64,000 bases of DNA. Source: Candidatus Kapaibacterium sp. Its GTDB lineage: Bacteria; Bacteroidota; Ignavibacteria; Kapaibacteriales; UBA4661. Position numbers and translations under genes: made by a program. The notes below the pieces were generated by a model. The model was not told the DNA's origin. It searched no databases and was given only the letters and a program-made list of their open reading frames with translations. How positions within the stretch are numbered: the first letter of the stretch is position 1; each line of letters opens with the position of its first letter. The stretch lies in the NCBI GenBank assembly GCA_004292595.1, contig RDXM01000101.1:1-64000 (forward strand). Reading direction: 5' to 3'. Below are positions 50,923 through 57,777 of the stretch, piece by piece.

Positions 50923-52914
50923 CTACAAAAACATCAACCACGCCATAACCGCCACAATGCCTACAACCAGCACCAATGCGTAGTTCTGCACCACGCCTGA
51001 TTGGAGGCGGCGCAAAATCTCGGCAATGGTCATCGTGCTTGTGCCTAAGCGGTTCACAGTGCGGTCAATGAAGTACGTTTCCAAGCCCTTGGCAACAAAC
51101 AAATCAGAAATTTTGTGCAAGGGATTGACAATTAAACCGTAGTAAATTTCATCAATAAAATACTTGTTCCAAAGCAGATTGTACGCGCCTTTCAAGCGAT
51201 TTGCAATGCCATCTGCTTTCTCGCTCGCGTTTTTGTAAAAGCTCGTTGCAATGAAAATTCCCGCCAGCGCAATGAGCAATGAAGCCAGCATCAGCACGTA
51301 TTCAATGGAATGAATTTCGTGTGCTTCGCCACGCTTCAGCACCTCGTTCGCGGTTGCGAAAACGGGTGCGAGCCAGTGTTCAATCCAGTTTCCGATGTGC
51401 AAGGGTGCGCCGAGCGCGTGAGGAATGCCCAAGAAGCCGCCCACAATCGAAAGCGCAGCCAGCACAACAAGCGGAATCGTCATCGTTGCGGGCGATTCGT
51501 GCGGATGAACGTGGTGATGGTCGAAACGCTCCGCGCCGCTAAAGGTGAGATGCACAAGGCGGAACATATAAAACGCCGTGCAGAATGCCGCCAAAAGCAG
51601 CACAAACCACGCAACGGGGCTGCCATGATGGAACACATTCCACATAATTTCATCTTTCGAGAAAAAGCCTGCAAACGGCACAATTCCTGCAATCGCAATC
51701 GAAGCAATGAGGAAGGTGCGGTGCGTAATCGGCATATATTTCGACAAACCGCCCATTTTCTGAATGTCCTGCTCTTCGTGCATTCCGTGAATTACCGAAC
51801 CCGAACCCAAGAACAAACAGGCTTTGAAAAATGCGTGTGTCATTACGTGAAAAACAGCCGCCGTGTAAGCTCCCACGCCGAGTGCAGCGAACATAAATCC
51901 AAGCTGACTGACGGTGGAATACGCGAGAACTTTTTTAATATCATTTTGTACCAAGCCCATCGTTGCGGCAAGAATCGCCGTAAGTACGCCAATGACAAGC
52001 ACAACGTTCATGGCATCGGGCGAGAGCGCGAAAATAGGCGCGGTGCGGGCAATAAGGAAAATGCCAGAAGTAACCATCGTCGCGGCGTGGATGAGTGCGG
52101 AAACAGGCGTTGGACCCGCCATAGCGTCGGGAAGCCAGACGAAAAGCGGCATTTGGGCAGATTTACCCGTGCAACCCAAAAACAGCAATAATGCCGCAAG
52201 CGTGATAATACCTGCGTTGTAGGCAGTTCCATTGGCAAACACGCCTTTCACGGATGCAGCAACGGTAAGCGTATTTACGTCGTCGTAGCGCAGCGAACCG
52301 CATAAAACATAGAGGATGAACATTGCAATCAGCATTCCGAAGTCGCCGATGCGATTGACGATGAAGGCTTTTTTTGCTGCGTCGCCTGTCCAGACGATGT
52401 TTGTGCCAGCAAATTTGCGGTCGTACCAAAAGCCGATAAGGAGGAATGAAGCTAGTCCTACGCCTTCCCAGCCCAGAAATGTTACGACGTAATTATCTGC
52501 CAACACAAGATTCAGCATCATGAAAATAAACAGATTCAAATACGTGAAAAACCGCGTAAAACCTGTGTCGTGTTCCATGTAGCCGATGGAATACACGTGA
52601 ATCAAAAAGCCAACGCCCGTGATGATGAGCGTAAAGAGCAGCGAGAGTTGGTCGAGCTTGTACGCCATATCTATCGAAAATTGTCCTGCTTGAAACCACG
52701 TAAAAAGTTTCACGGTTTGCGGAGCAAGACTGCCGCCGTGCATTTGCGCAAAGAGGCTACACGCCAGCAAAAACGGGATGCCCACCATTGCGGAGGCGAA
52801 TGCACCAACAGCATATTTTGATTTTTCAAAATACGCCAAACGCGAACCGAAGAGCCCAAGCAGCACAAAGCCAAGAAGCGGCAATCCGGGAATCAAGTAA
52901 ACAAGTGTATTCAT
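50923..52914 (-). CDS. nuoL: NADH-quinone oxidoreductase subunit L
   Basis: A 663-residue membrane subunit of respiratory complex I, with about 16 transmembrane helices. It belongs to the antiporter-like group that pumps protons. Landmarks are FLGWEGVGLASFLLIGFWY, the PTPVSALIHAATMV helix, the KKVLAYSTVSQLG segment with its conserved Lys, and the long C-terminal amphipathic lateral helix region (about 540-620) that binds along the other antiporter subunits. Length is normal and the reading frame is intact. No nuoK, nuoM or nuoN is adjacent in this window: upstream is a Uma2 protein and downstream the cyclase. Either the complex I genes are dispersed, or this subunit has a separate partner. 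Confidence 0.95.
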   Translation of the reverse strand: MNTLVYLIPGLPLLGFVLLGLFGSRLAYFEKSKYAVGAFASAMVGIPFLLACSLFAQMHGGSLAPQTVKLFTWFQAGQFSIDMAYKLDQLSLLFTLIITGVGFLIHVYSIGYMEHDTGFTRFFTYLNLFIFMMLNLVLADNYVVTFLGWEGVGLASFLLIGFWYDRKFAGTNIVWTGDAAKKAFIVNRIGDFGMLIAMFILYVLCGSLRYDDVNTLTVAASVKGVFANGTAYNAGIITLAALLLFLGCTGKSAQMPLFVWLPDAMAGPTPVSALIHAATMVTSGIFLIARTAPIFALSPDAMNVVLVIGVLTAILAATMGLVQNDIKKVLAYSTVSQLGFMFAALGVGAYTAAVFHVMTHAFFKACLFLGSGSVIHGMHEEQDIQKMGGLSKYMPITHRTFLIASIAIAGIVPFAGFFSKDEIMWNVFHHGSPVAWFVLLLAAFCTAFYMFRLVHLTFSGAERFDHHHVHPHESPATMTIPLVVLAALSIVGGFLGIPHALGAPLHIGNWIEHWLAPVFATANEVLKRGEAHEIHSIEYVLMLASLLIALAGIFIATSFYKNASEKADGIANRLKGAYNLLWNKYFIDEIYYGLIVNPLHKISDLFVAKGLETYFIDRTVNRLGTSTMTIAEILRRLQSGVVQNYALVLVVGIVAVMAWLMFL

Positions 52915-52970
52915 GCGGGGTTGGAAGGAATTTTGAAAGAATTATTTTTATGGTGCAAAATGTTTTCAAT

Positions 52971-53048
52971 AGTGGCACAGACATTCTTGTCTGTGAGTAT
53001 TGGTGCGGGTTTTCGGTGAATAACACAGACAGGAATGTCTGTGCCACT
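52971..53048. repeat. 78-bp nested palindromic repeat, copy 6 of 6
   Basis: This copy is nearly identical to copy 1. The arms AGTGGCACAGACATTCTTGT and AGGAATGTCTGTGCCACT are intact, and the following GAAGCCTAATTTTATC is also shared with copy 1, so the repeat may extend to about 53063. It lies 56 bases upstream of nuoL. Confidence 0.9.
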
Positions 53049-53098
53049 GAAGCCTAATTTTATCTATTTTTCAGAAATCTTGTTCTAAAAACATTCAA

Positions 53099-53698
53099 TC
53101 ACTCAAACACAGCATCAATGCTCGTTTCAAAGCCACTCAAAACAGATGATTGTAGTGTGCCTTGCTTCACCGCTTGCGAGTGCAATATAAACCCGTTGGC
53201 GGAATTGACATACACCTCCACGCGGCGTTCTTCGGGATAGACAAGCCAGTATTCGCGCACACCTTCTTGCTCATAGACAAACTTTTTGTGCGTAAGGTCG
53301 TAGTAGCCTGTGCTTGGCGACAGAACTTCTACAACAAGGTCTGGTGCGCCTTTGATATTCTTACGATTTTGTAAAATGCTGCTGCGCTCGTTTGAAACAA
53401 AGGCAAGGTCTGGCTGAAAATAGTCTGTATCCGTAAAATAAACATCAACAGGAGCTGGAAAAACAGTTCCTGCTATCTGGTGTTGCTTCAAAAATAACTT
53501 GAAATAAAAGTTCAGATTACTGATGACTTGCTGATGAATCAGTATTGGTGCGGGCATATCAACAACCTCTCCGTTAATAAACTGAAAATACGGCGCACCT
53601 TCGGGCATAGTCAAGTACTCTTGCGCCGTGCGAGGGCGCATAGTTCCTTGTTCTTGAAGCGTTATCGCTTCAAGCTCGTATTCCAAAAGTTCATCCAT
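53099..53698 (-). CDS. Uma2-family (DUF820) putative endonuclease
   Basis: A 199-residue protein with the PD-(D/E)xK nuclease pattern. FINGEVVDMPAP provides the first Glu, QPDLAFVSNE has PD, and GAPDLVVEVLSPST carries the D...ExL core. The late WLVYPEERRVEVY is also typical. The family is abundant in cyanobacteria and present in Bacteroidota, with no settled biological function. The catalytic residues look intact. The stop of the preceding (upstream) amidotransferase gene is 13 bases away, so the two are probably co-transcribed, although a functional link is not evident. Confidence 0.85.
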   Translation of the reverse strand: MDELLEYELEAITLQEQGTMRPRTAQEYLTMPEGAPYFQFINGEVVDMPAPILIHQQVISNLNFYFKLFLKQHQIAGTVFPAPVDVYFTDTDYFQPDLAFVSNERSSILQNRKNIKGAPDLVVEVLSPSTGYYDLTHKKFVYEQEGVREYWLVYPEERRVEVYVNSANGFILHSQAVKQGTLQSSVLSGFETSIDAVFE

Positions 53699-53711
53699 AA
53701 TATTCAGGAAA

Positions 53712-54614
53712 TTACGGCGTATAGGCTGCTTCCTGCTCTAATTCTTCAATCGGCAAGCGAATACTTTGAAACTTGATGTTTTTATTTTCATCCACAATCA
53801 TCATCACATTGCGCTCAACTTTCATCCAATCCGAGCGGCGCAAGGTAAATGGCTCGGAGGCGAGAATTACCGCCTGCGGACGACCTGCGCCTGGCTCCAT
53901 TTGGCAATTCCCATCGCGGCAATGATACTCGCTGCCGTACATATAATACAGCGTCGAGGGCTGTACGAGCGGGTTTGTGGTGTAGCGTGTTGCGACGAAG
54001 GATTTACCATTGGTGACACAGAAATTTAAGTATGAATGCTTTTTCAAGCCTAATTCTATGTACAATGCGCAGTAATCATCCAGCATTTTGTTCATCGCAT
54101 AGACCATATCATCGGTTGTAATCTCACCATTTGGGTCTTCGATGTGATTCAAAAACAAACCAAACATATGCTCAGAATCCGTCGAACCCATGATAGATTC
54201 ATACGCAACGTCGTTCAAACGGCGCAGAAGCGGGCGGCGGAGCTTGTTGAATTCCCCCACCATGCCGTTGTGCATGAATACGAGTTTTCCGCATTGGAAC
54301 GGGTGCGAATTCACTTCCTCCACCGACGAACCAGGCGATGCGGCACGGACGTGCGCAATAAATAAGGGCGAATGAATTTTCTTAGAAAGATTTTTCAAAT
54401 TCATATCGCTCCATGCGGGCTTGACGCTCCGAAACACGCATGGATACTCGTCGAGTCTGGGTTCGTACCACGCAACACCAAAACCATCACCGTTCACGGC
54501 AACAGACATTTCCTCCGCTTGCATACTTTGAGCAACAATCAAGGAAAATCGAGGGTTGTACAATAAATCTTCTGCCAAGACTGGTGGTCCGCTGTATGCG
54601 AGAAATCTACACAT
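53712..54614 (-). CDS. Class II glutamine amidotransferase (YafJ/EgtC-like)
   Basis: A 300-residue Ntn-type glutaminase. The catalytic Cys2 follows the initiator Met (MCRFLAYSGPPV), so Met removal would expose it. Other family segments are NGDGFGVAWYE, IAHVRAASPGSSVEEVNSHPF and FMHNGMVGEF. No synthase domain is fused. Homologues include YafJ and EgtC (ergothioneine pathway), but no egt genes are near, so only a glutamine-hydrolysing or amide-cleaving activity can be proposed. It is followed by the Uma2 gene at 13 bases. Confidence 0.88.
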   Translation of the reverse strand: MCRFLAYSGPPVLAEDLLYNPRFSLIVAQSMQAEEMSVAVNGDGFGVAWYEPRLDEYPCVFRSVKPAWSDMNLKNLSKKIHSPLFIAHVRAASPGSSVEEVNSHPFQCGKLVFMHNGMVGEFNKLRRPLLRRLNDVAYESIMGSTDSEHMFGLFLNHIEDPNGEITTDDMVYAMNKMLDDYCALYIELGLKKHSYLNFCVTNGKSFVATRYTTNPLVQPSTLYYMYGSEYHCRDGNCQMEPGAGRPQAVILASEPFTLRRSDWMKVERNVMMIVDENKNIKFQSIRLPIEELEQEAAYTP

Positions 54615-54618
54615 AGTG

Positions 54619-54745
54619 TTTTAGTAAAAAGTGTTAAGTTTTGAGTAATAAATTTTAAGTGATAAATTTTAAGTGAACGTATATCTTGAAGCTAGTTTTT
54701 ATGAGCTATACAGCACTTAAAACTCAGCACTCAACACTTAAAACG
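54619..54745. repeat. Degenerate repeat-rich spacer
   Basis: A 14-base tandem (TAAATTTTAAGTGA twice) and related GTGTTAAGTTTTGAGT are followed at about 54711-54743 by the inverse CACTTAAAACTCAGCACTCAACACTTAAAAC. The two halves can pair loosely. No gene is seen; it may terminate ribD. Confidence 0.6.
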
Positions 54746-55864
54746 TTATTTTCCATCATGACGGCGCACTGCGATTGCGTGCATATCAATTCCGCAGGGC
54801 GTGATGCTTTTGAACGTGAATTTTTTTGACAGTTGCAACGACGGCGTAGAAAGCGATGAAAACGAGTGTAAGCCGCTTCCGACCAGCATCGGTGCAATAA
54901 AAATATGCAATTCGTCAATCAAGTTTTCTTGCGCAAAGCTCGAAAAAATACGCGCTCCGCCTTCGACCATGACCGAAGAAATATTTTTTGAAGCAAGCTG
55001 CTCCAAAATTGCACGAAGATTCAAGTAATCACCATTGCCTGCACCTGCTGGAAACACATTCACGCCGCTTATTTTCAGCGCAGTAGCTTTCTGCTTTGCC
55101 ATTGCTGAGGGCGAGCAAAAAACAAACGTATTTTGTCGGTCTTCGGCGGCAAATACTTTCGATTTTAACGACGTAGAGAGGTCAGAATCAAGGATAATTC
55201 GCTTGGGGTCGCGTCCGCGCACGTGGCGTACATTCAGCTCGGGGTCGTCTTTGCTGACTGTTACCGCGCCAATCAGCACAGCATCTACTTCGGCACGAAG
55301 AGCATGGGTCGTTTTGCGACTTTCTTCACCAGTAATCCACTTCGATTGCCCATAAACGGTTGCAATACAACCGTCGAGCGATTGCGCTATCTTGGCAATA
55401 ATATACGGCTGACCAGTGGTGATATACTTCGTGAAAAACCGATTTAACCACTGGCATTCTTCCGCCAGAACGCCAACCGTTACTTCGATTCCAGCCTCCT
55501 GTAAACGTGCAAGCCCTCTGCCAGAAACTTCAGGATTTGGGTCAATCATGCCAATAACAACACGCCCAATTTTTTTCTCAATCAAAAAATCTACACAGGG
55601 CGGCTGCTTGCCGTGATGGCTACACGGTTCGAGATTCACATACAGCGTCGCGCCTTCGACCGAGCGCGAGGCACGCCGCACAGCATCTACTTCTGCATGA
55701 ATGTCGCCATGCTGGCGATGCCAGCCCTCACCGATAATTTCCCCTTGCTGCACCAAAAGCGCACCAACACGAGGATTCGGGCTAACGTAACCTGTGCCTC
55801 GCTCGGCAATTTGAAGAGTATGCCGCATCGCTTGTTCATCAGTCATAAATGTTTGCTCCAGCAA
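54746..55864 (-). CDS. ribD: Bifunctional riboflavin biosynthesis deaminase/reductase
   Basis: A 372-residue two-domain enzyme acting early in riboflavin synthesis. It deaminates the pyrimidine ring and then reduces the ribose side chain with NADPH. The N-terminal deaminase domain (about 1-145) has the zinc motifs HAEVDAV and PCSHHGKQPPC. The C-terminal DHFR-like reductase (about 150-370) has IIAKIAQSLDGCIA, GAVTVSKDDPELNVR and the VEGGARIFSSF NADPH-binding loop. All residues of both sites appear intact. The other rib genes are not in the window. The first Met (55864) is used; the Met six residues later could also serve. Confidence 0.95.
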   Translation of the reverse strand: MLEQTFMTDEQAMRHTLQIAERGTGYVSPNPRVGALLVQQGEIIGEGWHRQHGDIHAEVDAVRRASRSVEGATLYVNLEPCSHHGKQPPCVDFLIEKKIGRVVIGMIDPNPEVSGRGLARLQEAGIEVTVGVLAEECQWLNRFFTKYITTGQPYIIAKIAQSLDGCIATVYGQSKWITGEESRKTTHALRAEVDAVLIGAVTVSKDDPELNVRHVRGRDPKRIILDSDLSTSLKSKVFAAEDRQNTFVFCSPSAMAKQKATALKISGVNVFPAGAGNGDYLNLRAILEQLASKNISSVMVEGGARIFSSFAQENLIDELHIFIAPMLVGSGLHSFSSLSTPSLQLSKKFTFKSITPCGIDMHAIAVRRHDGK

Positions 55865-56058
55865 AAGTGATTGACAGTGAAAAGTACTGAAATATTCAGT
55901 CGCAAATTACACAGATAAGAAATACGGACAAGAAATTACGAACTACCTATCTTTTTTCCCAAAAAAACTTCACTGCTTGTGATGATAATACGGCGAGGCT
56001 TGCAGTAAGGCGTTGTAGAGCATACAACGGTATTTCCGAAGTCCCCAGTTCAAAATAC

Positions 56059-56102
56059 AAAAGCTGCTTTTCCTTGTGTGCAGTTGTGGAAAAGCAGCTT
56101 TT
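56059..56102 (-). terminator. Terminator after the carboxylate-amine ligase
   Basis: A perfect 15-base stem, AAAAGCTGCTTTTCC (56059-56073) with GGAAAAGCAGCTTTT (56088-56102). On the minus strand it is followed by TTTTGTATTTTG. It is positioned 57 bases after the ligase stop. Confidence 0.88.
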
Positions 56103-56158
56103 GCGGGAATGATGCGAAAAAAAATACAACCTCAACCGTATGCAACGCTTTACTCTGA

Positions 56159-57409
56159 TTACTCTGATACTGTTGTGAGCGACGAGGCTTTTTCTACGAT
56201 AGAATCTTTCGAGGGCGGACGGAACTCGTTGAGGAACGGCGTTACGTCGTCAATTAAGCCCACACACGTCTCTTTGTTGATGTATTCCACCACTGCTTCC
56301 ATGCTGCCCGTTTGCTCGTAAACGCGAAGCTGACGGTCAGCACCAGTGCCGTTTTCAAGGATAGTGTGAATGTAATTGATTTCATTGCGCGAGCCTAAAT
56401 CATCCACAACATCGTCAATGAAATACAGCAATTCATGGATAAGTTGGCGCGTGGGGATTTCGCGTTGCTTGCCGAAATCAATCAATTTTCCATCCAAGCC
56501 GTAGCGCACGGCACGCCATTTGTTTTCCATGAGCAATGCTCTGTGATACAGGCGGTAGCTGAGATTGCGCGTGTAGAGCTTGTACAATTTCGCTGCAATG
56601 GCTTGGCAAAGAGCCGCAATGGCAATGGTTTCGTCAATGCGCATCGGAAGGTCGCAAATGCGGATTTCGAGCGTTGGAAAATTCGGATGAGGCCGGATGT
56701 CCCACCATATTTTTTTTGCGTTGTCAATACAGCCCGTTTTCACAAGCAAATCCACGTAGCCTTGATACTCGCCCCATGAGGTGTAGTAGTCTGGCAAGTT
56801 CGTGCGCGGGAAGCGTTCAAATACTTTTGAGCGATAGGATTTCAAGCCCGTTTTGATGCCCGTCCAGAAGGGAGAATTGGTCGTGAGCGCGAGAATATGC
56901 GGCAGCAAATAGCGAATCTCGTTCATAATCTGGATTTGCAGCTCGCGGTTTTCGATGCCGATGTGAATGTGCATCCCGAAAATAAGCAGCGACCGCGCCA
57001 GCATCTGCATATCTTCCACGAGAATTTTGTAGCGTTCATCGGGGAAAATTTCTTGGTCTTTCCAGTGCGAGAAGGGGTGCGTACTTGCTGCGCCCAAGAG
57101 CAAACCGTTTTGCTTGGAAATGTGATTGACCACCGAGCGGATTTTGGTGATTTCCGAGCGTGCTTGTTGGATATTTTTGCACACGCCCGTCCCGATTTCC
57201 AGCATCGAGCCAATCATTTCTGGCTTGATATGCTCATGCAGAATCATTTGACCTTTCGAGAGCAACTCAATGTCAATATGCGACTTGAGTTCAAAGGTTT
57301 TGGGGTCAAGCACCATGTACTCTTCCTCGATGCCGAGCGAAAAAGCTGGCTTTTCCACGTCCTGAATCGCGTGGCGCGAAGGAATATCTGTTGGAGTCAT
57401 AGACAACAA
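56159..57409 (-). CDS. Carboxylate-amine ligase, YbdK/GCS2 family
   Basis: A 416-residue ATP-dependent ligase of the glutamate-cysteine ligase 2 superfamily. Family segments are FSLGIEEEYMVLDP, the metal-binding HIHIGIENRE and the EIRICDLPMRIDE strand. The substrate-binding GSMLEIGTGV is also present. YbdK-type proteins have weak gamma-glutamylcysteine synthetase activity, and their physiological product is unclear. This organism also has a bacilliredoxin, so a low-molecular-weight thiol role is tempting but not shown. It is transcribed alone, with a strong terminator. A second Met is three codons into the protein. Confidence 0.88.
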   Translation of the reverse strand: MLSMTPTDIPSRHAIQDVEKPAFSLGIEEEYMVLDPKTFELKSHIDIELLSKGQMILHEHIKPEMIGSMLEIGTGVCKNIQQARSEITKIRSVVNHISKQNGLLLGAASTHPFSHWKDQEIFPDERYKILVEDMQMLARSLLIFGMHIHIGIENRELQIQIMNEIRYLLPHILALTTNSPFWTGIKTGLKSYRSKVFERFPRTNLPDYYTSWGEYQGYVDLLVKTGCIDNAKKIWWDIRPHPNFPTLEIRICDLPMRIDETIAIAALCQAIAAKLYKLYTRNLSYRLYHRALLMENKWRAVRYGLDGKLIDFGKQREIPTRQLIHELLYFIDDVVDDLGSRNEINYIHTILENGTGADRQLRVYEQTGSMEAVVEYINKETCVGLIDDVTPFLNEFRPPSKDSIVEKASSLTTVSE

Positions 57410-57777
57410 AGGTTAAAGTGAGATGAACAGAAGATTAACTAGCAAATGGTCGTTTGTCGTGCTTTCAAGAATGCTCAGACAATTAAACATGAATGAATTA
57501 TGATGAACATTTTTTCATTTTCACAAGCCCGTAAGAATAGGAAATTTATTTGCTATTGTCAAGATAATTATTGCCGAAGGCAAGGAAAAATTTGGATGCA
57601 GATGATACGCCACGAAAAAACGTCTGCTATTCCCGCAATTTCTCTGGTCGCACTCTGCGAGAAATTCCGTAAATTGACGCTCTTTTGAAGACTTCCATTC
57701 AAGAGTCTTTCCTGAAAAGTCTCCCGTAATAACAGCCTTGAACTCAAGAGCTACACAACATCGCAAACTTTCCGTTT
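57410..57777. other. Divergent intergenic region
   Basis: A 368-base AT-rich interval between the divergent ligase and phosphatase-like genes. It must hold both promoters, but no consensus element can be named. Two small open frames (57500-57688 plus, 57521-57766 minus) show no similarity. Confidence 0.5.

Noticed and set aside
51310-52191. 293-codon plus-strand open frame opposite nuoL
   Set aside because: Arg/His/Asn-rich composition typical of an antisense shadow; nuoL is unambiguous.
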